DNA of 36,281 nucleotides. It comes from Marinilabiliales bacterium (GTDB taxonomy: Bacteria > Bacteroidota > Bacteroidia > Bacteroidales > BM520). The translations under genes were made by a program, and so were the position numbers. The DNA lies in assembly GCA_002869405.1 (NCBI GenBank), contig PKSY01000036.1, positions 1 to 36,281 on the forward strand. The letters are read 5' to 3'. The notes under the pieces were generated by a model, which did no database searches, was not told where the DNA came from, and saw only the letters and a program-made list of their open reading frames with translations. Below, piece after piece: positions 1 through 8,908 of this stretch; position 1 is the stretch's first letter; the number at the start of each line of letters is the position of its first letter.

Positions 1-1645
1 GTATCACAGCTTTATATCTTCCATAAACATTTTCACAAGCATCGGAGATTTCACCGAGGCTGGCGCGCTTCTGAGCAGCATCTACTGCAAGCTCCAGCAA
101 GTTACCTTCTCCTGTTTCTGCTGCTTTGGTGATGGCTTTAAGAGCAGCCTGCACCTCTTCTTCGTTACGGTTGGCACGGAGCTCATTCAAACGACGAAGC
201 TGTGCCTCACGAACAGCAGTATTATCCACCTCGAGAGTTTCCAACGGATCTTCTTTCTCAAGACGGTATTTGTTGGTACCTACGATGGTGTCGACACCTG
301 AGTCGATACGAGCCTGCTTTCTTGCAGCGGCCTCTTCGATACGCATCTTAGGCACACCAGTTTCGATGGCTTTTGCCATTCCACCAAGCTCTTCCACTTC
401 CTGGATGAGTGCCCAGGCCTTATCGGCAATCTCCTGTGTCAGCTTTTCAACATAGTAAGAACCTGCCCATGGATCGGCGCTACGACAGATCTCAGTCTCC
501 TGCTGGATGTAAATCTGCGTGTTACGCGCGATACGTGCCGAGAAGTCTGTTGGCAGTGCGATGGCCTCATCAAGTGCGTTGGTGTGTAGCGACTGCGTAT
601 GACCCAGTGCAGCAGCCATAGCTTCGATGGCAGTACGTCCCACGTTGTTGAATGGATCCTGCTCTGTGAGCGACCATCCTGAAGTTTGTGAGTGTGTACG
701 CAGTGCCAGCGATTTTGGATTTTTAGGGTTGAACTGCTTCACAATCCGCGCCCACAGCATTCGTGCTGCCCTCATCTTGGCAATCTCCATGAAGTGATTC
801 ATGCCGATAGCCCAGAAGAAAGAGAGGCGTGGTGCAAAGTCATCGATTGCCAGACCTGCATTGATACCTGTACGGAGGTATTCGAGACCGTCAGCAAGGG
901 TGTATGCCAGCTCGATATCAGCCGTTGCACCGGCTTCCTGCATGTGGTATCCCGAGATACTGATGCTGTTGAACTTAGGCATATTCTTCGAAGTATATTC
1001 AAAGATATCACCAATAATCTTCATGGATGGCAATGGAGGATATACGTAGGTATTTCTCACCATAAACTCCTTGAGGATATCGTTTTGGATTGTTCCGGCC
1101 ATCTCTTCAAGTTTCACGCCCTGCTCCAGTCCTGACACGATGTAGAACGCCATAATTGGCAGTACGGCACCGTTCATAGTCATGGAAACGGACATTTTAT
1201 CGAGCGGAATCTGGTCGAAGAGGATCTTCATGTCGAGGATTGAATCCACTGCTACACCGGCTTTACCTACGTCACCAACCACACGGGGGTGATCGGAGTC
1301 ATAGCCGCGGTGTGTGGCAAGGTCGAAGGCGATAGAAAGACCTTTCTGACCTGCTGCCAGGTTACGGCGGTAGAATGCGTTCGACTCTTCTGCGGTGGAG
1401 AATCCGGCGTACTGTCGGATTGTCCATGGGCGCATGACATACATTGCAGAGTATGGTCCGCGCAGGTACGGAGGAAGTCCGGCAGCATAGTTAAGGTGCT
1501 CCATCCCTTCCAGGTCGTCCTTTGTGTAAATTGATTTTACCGGAATCTGCTCCGGCGTCATCCATTCAGGTAACGTATTTTCCATGGATTGCTTTTTTGC
1601 TTCTCCTTTGGAATGAATATCGACCTTGTGGAAATCTGGTTTCAT
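1..1645 (-). CDS. mutB: Methylmalonyl-CoA mutase large (alpha) subunit, 3' end cut by window
   Basis: Catalytic subunit of adenosylcobalamin-dependent methylmalonyl-CoA mutase, which interconverts succinyl-CoA and (R)-methylmalonyl-CoA in the cytoplasm. Reading from the ATG at 1645 gives an uninterrupted frame of 548 codons that runs off the left edge. The family is about 710-720 residues, so roughly 165 C-terminal residues, including the B12-binding domain, lie outside. Family hallmarks are visible: LRGPYSAMY (61-69) followed by [18 protein letters not shown] (72-89), the active-site [10 protein letters not shown] (231-240) and [19 protein letters not shown] (316-334). The start follows the arcA stop by 19 bp, so it is probably the third gene of the mutA-arcA-mutB transcript. 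The short N-terminal extension before the TIM barrel is normal. The identity is secure; the missing end cannot be assessed. Confidence 0.97.
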   Translation of the reverse strand, partial: MKPDFHKVDIHSKGEAKKQSMENTLPEWMTPEQIPVKSIYTKDDLEGMEHLNYAAGLPPYLRGPYSAMYVMRPWTIRQYAGFSTAEESNAFYRRNLAAGQKGLSIAFDLATHRGYDSDHPRVVGDVGKAGVAVDSILDMKILFDQIPLDKMSVSMTMNGAVLPIMAFYIVSGLEQGVKLEEMAGTIQNDILKEFMVRNTYVYPPLPSMKIIGDIFEYTSKNMPKFNSISISGYHMQEAGATADIELAYTLADGLEYLRTGINAGLAIDDFAPRLSFFWAIGMNHFMEIAKMRAARMLWARIVKQFNPKNPKSLALRTHSQTSGWSLTEQDPFNNVGRTAIEAMAAALGHTQSLHTNALDEAIALPTDFSARIARNTQIYIQQETEICRSADPWAGSYYVEKLTQEIADKAWALIQEVEELGGMAKAIETGVPKMRIEEAAARKQARIDSGVDTIVGTNKYRLEKEDPLETLEVDNTAVREAQLRRLNELRANRNEEEVQAALKAITKAAETGEGNLLELAVDAAQKRASLGEISDACENVYGRYKAVI

Positions 1646-1664
1646 GATATTATGGGTTTTCTGA

Positions 1665-2924
1665 TTACAAATAAGATCTTTTTATAGGCATTGTCATACA
1701 CCGGGCACCACCGCCACCACGGGCAAGTTCGGATCCTTCGATGGTTACAACGAATTTACCGTCTTTTGGTGCTTCTTTTTCTCCGCTAAGGAGTTCCCTG
1801 GCATGAATGACTTCGAAGTCATGTTTGTTCATCTCTTCAATGGTGTACTGGTTGCGACCGTAGCCGATCACCTGTCCGGGACCCACTGCGAAGAAGTTGG
1901 TGCCGCTGTGCCATTGCTCACGTTCCGAGATTGAGAGGTCGTTGTCACCGCCACACTTTAGCGGCTCCACTTCCATACCAAGGTCTTTAAGCCCTGATAC
2001 AAGACCTCCAACTTCATGAATCCGTTTCACATCACCATTTTCAATATGTATATGATAGGTACCATAGCGGCTTGACTCCTTAATCACAGGATCAAAAGTC
2101 ATCACTTTGTCATGATCAAGAAAAGTAAATGCCATATCAAGATGTATAAACGATTCCGGTTTCTCGGGCAGTTCCTGCACAATGATATGGAAAGGTTTAT
2201 TCTTTCTCATTTTAATGGTATTTACAATAGAATCAATTCCGGTACTTGTGGTTCTGGGACCCAGACCAATAAGCATGATGTCATTACGTGCAATAAGGAT
2301 ATCCCCACCTTCGTAATAGAGTCCGTCTTTGGATTCCAGGGTTGAGTTTCCGGCGAACAGTTCCGTATCAAGGTGTGGATGAAAACGGAATATTGCGCTC
2401 ATAATCAGTGCTTCACGGTCGCGGATTTTATTGGCCATATGACACGGGAGGATACTGTTTCCCACAGTTACCGAGGCATCACGGGTGTAGAAGAAGTTGT
2501 GCAGCGGAGCCAGTGAATATTTCTCTTTCGAGAGATAATTGGTCAGTGAGTCGCGGCGTATTAATACTCCCTCGATAAGCTCTGTAGCCAACATCTGCGG
2601 ATTCATTTCCAACAGATAATCTTTAAGGTGGAAAACATTTTCGTTTTCACACACTTTATACACCAGCTTATATTTCACCTGATCATCCTGAAGGATATCG
2701 ATAAGCAGATCTTTTATCTGATATACTTTCGTGAATTTCTCCAACACCTGACACATACTCTCATGCTGTTCGGAAGCAATTTTATAGTTGAGAATGTCAC
2801 TGTATAGTGCCTTTTGAGCGATCATAGGAGTGACATTCGCTACCTCCGGACCCGGTGAATGCACCAGTACGGCCTCCAGCTTGTCAACTTCGGAAAAAAC
2901 ACCTATTTCCTGATATTCAGTCAT
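1665..2924 (-). CDS. arcA: Arginine deiminase
   Basis: Hydrolyses L-arginine to citrulline and ammonia, the first step of the arginine deiminase pathway in the cytoplasm. The 419 residues match the usual length (about 400-420). The guanidino-modifying enzyme residues are all present: YTRD (D149), EGGD (E205/D208), HLDMAF (H261, D263), and the nucleophile C409 in [10 protein letters not shown] near the C-terminus. It lies 10 bp after mutA and 19 bp before mutB on the same strand, with no promoter-like box between, so co-transcription with the mutase is likely. No ornithine carbamoyltransferase, carbamate kinase or arginine/ornithine antiporter gene is in the window, so the rest of the pathway must be elsewhere or absent. 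A desiminase of similar fold is an unlikely alternative, because the arginine-specific pattern is complete. Confidence 0.95.
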   Translation of the reverse strand: MTEYQEIGVFSEVDKLEAVLVHSPGPEVANVTPMIAQKALYSDILNYKIASEQHESMCQVLEKFTKVYQIKDLLIDILQDDQVKYKLVYKVCENENVFHLKDYLLEMNPQMLATELIEGVLIRRDSLTNYLSKEKYSLAPLHNFFYTRDASVTVGNSILPCHMANKIRDREALIMSAIFRFHPHLDTELFAGNSTLESKDGLYYEGGDILIARNDIMLIGLGPRTTSTGIDSIVNTIKMRKNKPFHIIVQELPEKPESFIHLDMAFTFLDHDKVMTFDPVIKESSRYGTYHIHIENGDVKRIHEVGGLVSGLKDLGMEVEPLKCGGDNDLSISEREQWHSGTNFFAVGPGQVIGYGRNQYTIEEMNKHDFEVIHARELLSGEKEAPKDGKFVVTIEGSELARGGGGARCMTMPIKRSYL

Positions 2925-2934
2925 AGTTTATTTC

Positions 2935-4794
2935 TTATTCAATACCTGTTAACTTTTGAAAGGATTTCAGCGATTCCAGCACATTAGTGCGTACATGGAT
3001 AAAATGCTCAACACCCTTTTCATTAAGTTCTTCGAGAATAGCTTTCGGGTATCCTGCAACCACCAAAACAGCTTTGTTTTTTAATAACTCAGCAGCCTGA
3101 GGAGCAAATCCGGCATATTCTTCATCAGAGCTGCATATCACTACGATATCAGATTTTGCTTCCAGGGCAGCCTTCACACCATCTTCAACATTGGTGAATC
3201 CGTTATTGTCAACCACGTCATAACCCGCACAGGCAAAGAAGTTACAAGCGAACTGTGCTCTTGCTTTCCGCATGGCAAGGTTACCGATGGTAAGCATAAA
3301 TGCTTTCTGGCGACGGCCGTTTTTGCGGGCATAACGATCAGACTTGCTGCGCATAACCTCAAAAGGCATTGATCCGCGATACATTGTCAGCGGTTCAGCA
3401 ACAGCATTTTCAGCCTTCATATTTTTAGGTTGCAGCACTTCTTCAGGAAGATTCTCATCCATCATCTCACCAAAATTCGGGAACTGATTAGTACCCAAAA
3501 CATTTTCACGACGCGTAGCGATATTCATATCACGCTTTTGTGCAGACTCGGCAATCATTGCCTGAATATCTCCGCCAAGGAAAGCTTTGAGATAACCGTC
3601 CTTCTCCTGGATGCCGAGGAAAATTTTCCATGCGTTCTCCATGATGGAGTTAGTAAGGTTTTCGATATAATATGAACCGGCAGCAGGATCCGCAACTTTA
3701 TCAAAATAGCTCTCTTCCTTGAGAAGGAGTTGCTGGTTACGTGCTATGCGATTAGAGAATTCATTGGGTTCACGGAAGGAGACGTCGAAAGGTTTCACGG
3801 TGAAAGAATCAACACCACCAAGGACTCCTGACATAGCTTCGGTAGTAGTGCGGAGCATATTCACATAAGGATCGTATACCGTCTTGTTCCAGTCGGAAGT
3901 AATGCCATGAATCACCATTGGAGTTTGTTCTTCCTCAGCAACACCATATGCTATAAGTATCTGAGCCCACAGAGTTCTTGCGGCGCGCATCTTAGCCAGC
4001 TCCATGAAGTAATTGGAACCCACAGCGAATACAAAGCGCATATTGGCAGCAGCCTCTTTCACCTCAACACCATTTTCTGTGAGCCATTCGAGATACTCAA
4101 CAGCCATGGCCATGGTCATTCCGAGCTCTTGTATAATGGTACTTCCTGCATTATGGATTTTATCACCATGAACAGCGATACACTGTGCTGTACCATTGGC
4201 TTTTTCAATAATAGATGCGAGATACGCCTTTGTGTTCACATCGAAAGCTCCGGTGAGGTTGAGGCAACCCAGGGGATCCACATGGAAAGATACACGGGAG
4301 GTATCAGCATTATTTTCTTTAGCCCAAACCATAAAGGGCTCAATAACATCAGCAGCATATTTTCCGGTGAAGTTCACCTCAGCAGCTGTCAGGTCAATTT
4401 CTTTAAGAAGTGTATTGAAAAATGCATTGTCAATACCACTTGTTTCGAGCACAAACCCAACAGAGTCAGCGCCACGCATTAGTACATTCAGCGCAATAGT
4501 ATTGGCCGATGCTGCATCCTTCACGGTAATATCCTGACGTACAAGCCAGTTATTATCAGGTTTACCTCCACGGGTAAATGGGAATACACCGGGAGCACTG
4601 TCAAGATGCTCCAGATTCTGAAGGTCTTCAGCGCGGTAATACGGGCGCACATTAAAGCCTTCCATTGTTTTCCATACAAGCTTCTTCTCGTAATCAGCCC
4701 CCTTCAGGTCTTTCTCAATCTTTGCTTCCCATTCTGCCGTAGTTACGGGCGGGAAATGCTTCAGAATTTCGGGACCTTGCTTCTTGGCATTCAT
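2935..4794 (-). CDS. mutA: Methylmalonyl-CoA mutase small (beta) subunit
   Basis: Non-catalytic partner of MutB; the heterodimer interconverts succinyl-CoA and methylmalonyl-CoA. From the ATG at 4794 it has 619 residues, typical for MutA. The open frame extends to a TTG at 4815, but the ATG gives the usual start and sits 37 bp after a good -7 box, so I chose it. The barrel domain carries the family segment around FHVDPLGCLN. The C-terminal cobalamin-binding-like domain (about 490-619) has FFACAGYDVVDNNGF where the catalytic subunit would have DxHxxG. The missing cobalt-ligating histidine is the known feature of this subunit, not a defect. It is the first gene of a three-gene operon and diverges from the epimerase gene at 5010. 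Confidence 0.95.
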   Translation of the reverse strand: MNAKKQGPEILKHFPPVTTAEWEAKIEKDLKGADYEKKLVWKTMEGFNVRPYYRAEDLQNLEHLDSAPGVFPFTRGGKPDNNWLVRQDITVKDAASANTIALNVLMRGADSVGFVLETSGIDNAFFNTLLKEIDLTAAEVNFTGKYAADVIEPFMVWAKENNADTSRVSFHVDPLGCLNLTGAFDVNTKAYLASIIEKANGTAQCIAVHGDKIHNAGSTIIQELGMTMAMAVEYLEWLTENGVEVKEAAANMRFVFAVGSNYFMELAKMRAARTLWAQILIAYGVAEEEQTPMVIHGITSDWNKTVYDPYVNMLRTTTEAMSGVLGGVDSFTVKPFDVSFREPNEFSNRIARNQQLLLKEESYFDKVADPAAGSYYIENLTNSIMENAWKIFLGIQEKDGYLKAFLGGDIQAMIAESAQKRDMNIATRRENVLGTNQFPNFGEMMDENLPEEVLQPKNMKAENAVAEPLTMYRGSMPFEVMRSKSDRYARKNGRRQKAFMLTIGNLAMRKARAQFACNFFACAGYDVVDNNGFTNVEDGVKAALEAKSDIVVICSSDEEYAGFAPQAAELLKNKAVLVVAGYPKAILEELNEKGVEHFIHVRTNVLESLKSFQKLTGIE

Positions 4795-4838
4795 GTTTTT
4801 AGTTTTTGTTATCAAACAGTTAGCAAATTTCCGGACTG

Positions 4839-4846
4839 CAAACTTA
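4839..4846 (-). promoter_or_regulatory. Promoter -7 box for mutA-arcA-mutB
   Basis: Reads TAAGTTTG on the minus strand, an exact match to the Bacteroidota -7 consensus TAnnTTTG, about 45 bp before the mutA ATG. I see no convincing -33 TTG at the right distance. The implied leader is about 35-40 nt. Confidence 0.55.
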
Positions 4847-4997
4847 CAACTTTTTATCTGTCACGCCATGTTTAAAAAACCAAATATTTTACTAATCCGA
4901 TTTAGTGTTTATCGCTGGAATACAGGATGTTTGAACAATATTTACACTCCGGTCGTTTTATTACAGCAATCGTTTGCGCCACGAAGAATCAAAAACG

Positions 4998-5005
4998 TAT
5001 ATTTA
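4998..5005 (+). promoter_or_regulatory. Probable promoter of the TIGR01777 epimerase gene
   Basis: TATATTTA (7 of 8 against TAnnTTTG) with TTTG at 4973-4976, about 21 bp upstream. The start codon at 5010 is only 4 bp after the box, so transcription would begin at or next to the ATG (a leaderless mRNA). Confidence 0.4.
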
Positions 5006-5009
5006 TCTT

Positions 5010-5861
5010 ATGAAAATTGCAATCAGCGGAACGAATGGATTTGTCGGTGGAAGGGCTAAAAAATACTTCACGGAAAAGGGATATGAAGTTATTTCTTTAA
5101 CGAGGAATGATTTGCTCCATGCTCATCAGGATCTTGTCAAGAAGGTTGATGGTGCAGATGTGGTGATTCATCTTTCGGGAGCATCATTAATACGTCGCTG
5201 GACCCGAAAAGGCAAAGACCTTATTTACAACAGCAGGATAGACACTACGCGGAATCTTTCCAATGCAATTCTTGAGGCAGAGAACCCCCCGGCACTCTTT
5301 GTCAGCACCTCGGCGGTCGGAATTTATCAGACAAAGGGAGTTCATAGTGAGGATGAATATGTTTATGACATGGGGTTTACGGGAAAAGTATGTAAAGCCT
5401 GGGAAGCAGAGGCGATGCGTTCAGTTTTGAAATGCCGTGTGGCACTTTTCCGTTTTGGGATAATTCTGGACAAAAAAGAGGGTGCTTTTGCGAGAATGAC
5501 GAAGATTTTTAAAGCAGGCCTTGGAGGGAAAATAGCCACAGGAAAACAACCAATGCCATGGGTGCATATTGAGGATGTACTCAGGGCATATGATTTTGCG
5601 ATTCATAATGCCCGTATTCACGGGGCGGTGAATGTTGCCAGTCCCGGAGTAATACAAAGCTCCGAATATACACGAATGCTGGCTAAGAAACTTAAACGTC
5701 CGCACCTTATCCCTGTTCCGGGATTTGCGCTTCGCTTGTTGTATGGGAAAGGTGCTATACTTTTAACGGAGGGGCAGTCGGTGGTACCGAAAAAATTACT
5801 GGATTGCGGGTTTACTTTTAAGTATCCTATTCTGAAGGATGCACTGGAAGAGTTGGTATAA
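5010..5861 (+). CDS. TIGR01777 family NAD(P)-dependent epimerase/sugar-nucleotide-type protein
   Basis: Atypical extended short-chain dehydrogenase of the TIGR01777/YfcH family (283 residues, normal length near 300). It has an N-terminal Rossmann motif GTNGFVGG (7-14), a VIHLSGASL segment, STSAVGIY in place of the classical active-site tyrosine motif, RFGIIL, and PMPWVHIEDVLRAYDFAI, which is diagnostic of the family. The C-terminal part (about 230-283) matches the DUF1731 tail with its LLxxG and GFxFKYP pattern. The substrate is unknown for the family. The ATG at 5010 is preferred over an earlier in-frame start at 4974 because homologues begin with MKIxIxGxxGxxG and because the promoter-like box lies at 4998. 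It is transcribed away from mutA and is followed by a hairpin-repeat array. Confidence 0.9.
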   Translation: MKIAISGTNGFVGGRAKKYFTEKGYEVISLTRNDLLHAHQDLVKKVDGADVVIHLSGASLIRRWTRKGKDLIYNSRIDTTRNLSNAILEAENPPALFVSTSAVGIYQTKGVHSEDEYVYDMGFTGKVCKAWEAEAMRSVLKCRVALFRFGIILDKKEGAFARMTKIFKAGLGGKIATGKQPMPWVHIEDVLRAYDFAIHNARIHGAVNVASPGVIQSSEYTRMLAKKLKRPHLIPVPGFALRLLYGKGAILLTEGQSVVPKKLLDCGFTFKYPILKDALEELV

Positions 5862-5881
5862 GCAGATATTTCACGAATTTC

Positions 5882-5925
5882 ATTAGGAACGCGGATTAGC
5901 GCAGGGTTTTCGCGGTGTTCCGCAG
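5882..5925. repeat. Degenerate GC-rich intergenic repeat, copy 1
   Basis: Begins with ATTAGGAACGC and ends with CGCGGTGTTCC. The outer GGAAC and GTTCC are inverted, so it can fold. The same ATTAGGAACGC plus a CGCGGTGT block recurs at 7416-7442. It lies in the 294-bp gap after the epimerase gene and has no coding potential that I would accept. Confidence 0.5.
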
Positions 5926-5946
5926 TGGATAACATATATGAATTTT

Positions 5947-6054
5947 GGAGAGCCATCGATTCATCGTGGCTCGGGCATGTCAACCCATGGAGAGCCATCG
6001 ATTCATCGTGGCTCTGCATAGATCAAGGAGAACCATCGATTCATCATGGCTCGG
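5947..6054 (-). repeat. Hairpin-repeat array A (3 copies)
   Basis: Three copies starting at 5947, 5989 and 6027 (periods 42 and 38 bp). Each has inverted ends GAGCCA and TGGCTC around a CGAT/ATCG inner pair, giving a hairpin with a one-base bulge. On the opposite strand the unit matches arrays B (16970-17130) and C (25747-25818), including the short linker containing GTTGACAT. Copy 3 is the most diverged (GAACCA; CATGGCTC). The array lies between the epimerase gene and the aminotransferase gene; nothing else is recognisable in this gap except repeat 5882-5925 and the promoter at 6111. Confidence 0.85.
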
Positions 6055-6110
6055 ATCAGATGTTAAATTCAATTAATCAAATTGCATTTTTTTTGGAACC
6101 GCAAACGGGT

Positions 6111-6118
6111 TATATTTG
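6111..6118 (+). promoter_or_regulatory. Promoter -7 box for the class V aminotransferase gene
   Basis: TATATTTG is an exact TAnnTTTG match, 37 bp before the ATG at 6156, giving a leader of about 30 nt. The -33 region has only a loose TTGG. Confidence 0.6.
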
Positions 6119-6155
6119 TCTTCTACTATAAACCAATATTAAATCAAAGCCCGTT

Positions 6156-7322
6156 ATGAGCAATCTTATCTATTTTGATAATGCGGCCACCACTTACCCG
6201 AAGCCGCAGGTAGTATATGACTTCATGCATAATTTCTATATGAAGAATGGTGTTAACCCCGGAAGGTCAGGATATGACATGACCCTTGAAACCGAAGAGG
6301 TGATGCACGGGACGCGCAAGATGCTCATGGAGTTTTTTAATGGTGATGGCGACCCTAACCGCCTCACTTTTAGCTATAATGCTTCCGATTCCCTGAATAT
6401 GATTATAATGGGTGTTTGTGAAAAAGGCGACCATGTGATAACTACAAACCTGGAACATAACTCAGTGCTGCGTCCATTATTCCACCTCGAAAAAGAGGGT
6501 GTCATTGAGGTTGATTACCTCCGCTTCGACGAACGTGGATATATCAACCCCGAAGATGTAAGAAAAGCTATCCGTCCCAATACAAAAATGGTAATTATGA
6601 ATCATTGCTCCAATGTGATTGGTACCATTCAGCCTATTGGTGAAGTAGGAAAGATATGTAAGGAAAAAGGCGTTATCATGGCAGTGGATGCCAGTCAGAC
6701 TGCCGGGGCAATTCCTATTGATATGCAGGCTATGAATATTGATATTCTTGCATTTACAGGACATAAATGCCTCATGGGACCTACCGGAATCGGTGGTTCA
6801 TATATTATGGAAGGTGTGCCGATCCGCGGTACCCGCTATGGCGGCACCGGTGTTCGCTCAGCAGTTCGTACTCACCTCGATGAGTATCCTTATCGCATGG
6901 AGTGTGGTACGCTCAACATCATGGGTGTGGCAGGCTTATACGCAGGGCAGAAGTGGATCGCAGAGCAGGGAATGGAAAAACTCCACGAAAAAGAGATGAA
7001 GCTTTGGCTCAAACTGCGCGATGGCCTTGAAGCAATTCCGGAAGTTAAAACCTACTGTGCCACCTCACCGGAAAACCATAATGCGGTGCTTAGTTTTAAC
7101 GTAGAGGGCTGGGAAGCCGGCGACGTAGGTACTATGCTCGACGTGGATTACAATATCGCTTGCCGTACCGGTTTACAGTGTGCTCCACTGGTACACGTTC
7201 AGCTCGACACTGTGGATATTCACGGTACTGTACGTTTCAGCCTGGGGGCTTTCAACACCGAGGAGCAGGTGGATATTGCCATTGCAGCGGTAAATGATAT
7301 TGCTGAGATCAGAAGAAAATAA
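6156..7322 (+). CDS. Cysteine desulfurase-type class V aminotransferase
   Basis: PLP-dependent enzyme that would release sulfur (or selenium) from cysteine as a protein persulfide, feeding Fe-S cluster or thiolation pathways. It has 388 residues. YFDNAATTYPKP (6-17) is the class V start; H101, D178 and Q181 match PLP-contacting positions; FTGHKCLMGPTGIGG (200-214) contains the Schiff-base lysine K204. The persulfide cysteine is C342 in CRTGLQCAPLVH, the pattern of the TIGR01977 (EF2568-like) family rather than of canonical IscS or SufS. No sufBCD or iscU gene is adjacent, so it appears to be a stand-alone desulfurase. It has its own promoter and a terminator right after it. The exact physiological acceptor is not evident. 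Confidence 0.9.
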   Translation: MSNLIYFDNAATTYPKPQVVYDFMHNFYMKNGVNPGRSGYDMTLETEEVMHGTRKMLMEFFNGDGDPNRLTFSYNASDSLNMIIMGVCEKGDHVITTNLEHNSVLRPLFHLEKEGVIEVDYLRFDERGYINPEDVRKAIRPNTKMVIMNHCSNVIGTIQPIGEVGKICKEKGVIMAVDASQTAGAIPIDMQAMNIDILAFTGHKCLMGPTGIGGSYIMEGVPIRGTRYGGTGVRSAVRTHLDEYPYRMECGTLNIMGVAGLYAGQKWIAEQGMEKLHEKEMKLWLKLRDGLEAIPEVKTYCATSPENHNAVLSFNVEGWEAGDVGTMLDVDYNIACRTGLQCAPLVHVQLDTVDIHGTVRFSLGAFNTEEQVDIAIAAVNDIAEIRRK

Positions 7323-7345
7323 TTACTCCGTATTTTATATTACTG

Positions 7346-7373
7346 AAAGGCTGTCCTGCATTGGGCAGCCTTT
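7346..7373 (+). terminator. Intrinsic terminator after the aminotransferase gene
   Basis: AAAGGCTGTCC and GGGCAGCCTTT form an 11-bp stem (one G-T pair) with a 6-nt loop, 24 bp after the stop codon. The T tract is short (TTTATTCTT). Confidence 0.65.
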
Positions 7374-7415
7374 ATTCTTATAACCCATTTACCTGGAGAA
7401 AAGCTGTGTATTTTT

Positions 7416-7443
7416 ATTAGGAACGCAGTGTCACCGCGGTGTC
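7416..7443. repeat. Degenerate GC-rich intergenic repeat, copy 2
   Basis: Contains ATTAGGAACGC followed by CCGCGGTGTC, sharing two blocks with 5882-5925 but with a shorter middle. It lies in the 254-bp gap between the aminotransferase gene and the next gene. Confidence 0.45.
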
Positions 7444-7552
7444 TTTTTATTCACCCAATTTCATAACACAGGAAATGCATTTATATATAATTATCCGATA
7501 ATATATAAAAAAATTAAACCTTTTAAATGTTGTTATTATGATTGTTTGTTTT

Positions 7553-7560
7553 TAATTTTA
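7553..7560 (+). promoter_or_regulatory. Possible promoter of the 437-residue secreted protein gene
   Basis: TAATTTTA (7 of 8 against TAnnTTTG) with a TTG at 7530-7532, 20 bp upstream, the expected spacing. The ATG is at 7577. AT-rich surroundings make chance matches likely. Confidence 0.35.
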
Positions 7561-7576
7561 CACAAAATCAATCCCA

Positions 7577-8890
7577 ATGAAAGGCCGCCTTTTATCTCTG
7601 TTAATTATTCTGCATACCTGTAATTTTGGGTTTTCGAATGATCTTCAACATAATGATTCATCCCTTCTGACAAAAAGTGCCATTGAAATACGATGCTACA
7701 CAGGAGTCTCTAATCTACAATCCAAAATCGAAAGTTTTTCTTTTATGAATATTATCCCTGATGGAGGTGCTGAGATTATATTGAAATCAAAGACCTTTAA
7801 CCGTTTTAAACTGGGATTGGCAATGGGCGTGAGAAAACAATCCACATATGAGGATCATCCGGTTATGACGCATACAAGCGGAATAATGGACCGGACTAAA
7901 CAGATTTTCGGTGCTTATACTGCTCCGGTTTTTTCTGTGTATTTCGGGCCTAAGCGATCCTGTTCCTTTGAATTCCGACCGGAGATATACGTTAGTTTCC
8001 TTGAGCGCACACGATATCTTTCTTATGAATTTACGGGCTATACGACATATGAATATTTCAACCTCCGAATTGAAAAGGATTTTGAAAAAACGGAGGCAGG
8101 GGCTGATTATGGTTTGTCGCTGTTTGTACAACGGACCTTTTATAGTAAAAGAGCTTTGGCAAGTGTGTTTCTCTCCGGAAGATTAATGTTCTACGAAGTT
8201 TTTGATGACAGTAATCCCTATTGGTCTGAGAAGTATTATTCTGAATGGCATGTAGGTATGTCTTTTTCAATACCAAAACTAAATCCCGGGAATTATAAAT
8301 GTGATTTTCCAAATAAAAATAAGCATCTGCTACATCCGGAAAAGTATTTCAGTGCCGGGCTTTATCAAATTAACCAATCATCAGATATAACAGAGCCGGA
8401 AGTATCCCGACAATATTTTCAAAATTTCGGAACGCTGTTTTTTGTGGAAATGATAAACCCGGCTCATGAATTTGGTCTTGGCTTTCAGCGCAGTATGAGC
8501 TACCTGAGGAGCAATTCAGATGAGCATCCTGTTCCGGGTGATGGGTGTTTATACACGTTTCATAGAAATGATTTTTTGTTGTCGTACCGTTACTTTTCGG
8601 AGATTAATGCGAAGAAGAATTTTTTTCTGCAGATGACCGGACAGGTTGGTGTCCGCAGCCGGAATGCATCACTTAAGATTAAAAAATATGATGGATACTC
8701 AACACCGGCACCTGAAATGTCTGACGCACTATTGTCTGAAATTTCATCTTGCCCGGGATTGTCATTTTCATCAGGAATAATAATACCTGTTAAAGGCTTT
8801 AATGTTGTTCCGGCTTTAAATTATCAATGGCTCTATCTGGACCAATACAGATTAAACGGTCTTTCGTTGTCGTTGGCAATAAGACTCTAG
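7577..8890 (+). CDS. Secreted or outer-membrane protein of unknown function
   Basis: I do not recognise a family. The 437-residue protein starts with MKGRLLSLLIILHTCNFGFS, a signal peptide (positive start, hydrophobic core, probable cleavage after about residue 20-21). The mature part has no obvious catalytic motif. It has many alternating aromatic/hydrophobic strand-like segments (for example FRPEIYVSFLERTRYLSYEF and FLLSYRYFSEINAKKNFFL) and ends in LSLSLAIRL, which would suit a beta-barrel or beta-sandwich envelope protein. Cysteines are few. It stands alone, with its own weak promoter, and converges on the LRR gene with an 18-bp gap. The signal peptide is well supported; the barrel idea is inference. 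Confidence 0.75.
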   Translation: MKGRLLSLLIILHTCNFGFSNDLQHNDSSLLTKSAIEIRCYTGVSNLQSKIESFSFMNIIPDGGAEIILKSKTFNRFKLGLAMGVRKQSTYEDHPVMTHTSGIMDRTKQIFGAYTAPVFSVYFGPKRSCSFEFRPEIYVSFLERTRYLSYEFTGYTTYEYFNLRIEKDFEKTEAGADYGLSLFVQRTFYSKRALASVFLSGRLMFYEVFDDSNPYWSEKYYSEWHVGMSFSIPKLNPGNYKCDFPNKNKHLLHPEKYFSAGLYQINQSSDITEPEVSRQYFQNFGTLFFVEMINPAHEFGLGFQRSMSYLRSNSDEHPVPGDGCLYTFHRNDFLLSYRYFSEINAKKNFFLQMTGQVGVRSRNASLKIKKYDGYSTPAPEMSDALLSEISSCPGLSFSSGIIIPVKGFNVVPALNYQWLYLDQYRLNGLSLSLAIRL

Positions 8891-8908
8891 CTAGAACCTA
8901 ATAATGTG

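Noticed and set aside
692-1135. Plus-strand open frames opposite mutB (also 4784-5059 opposite the mutA start)
   Set aside because: Antisense shadows of strongly conserved mutase coding sequence, with no family similarity of their own.
3174-4815. Loss of B12 binding in MutA as an anomaly
   Set aside because: Absence of the DxHxxG histidine is the normal condition in the small subunit of the heterodimeric enzyme.
5618-6019. Minus-strand open frame across the repeat array and the epimerase gene
   Set aside because: It is made of repeat-derived residues (SHDESMAL) plus the antisense of a well-supported gene; no start or promoter supports it.
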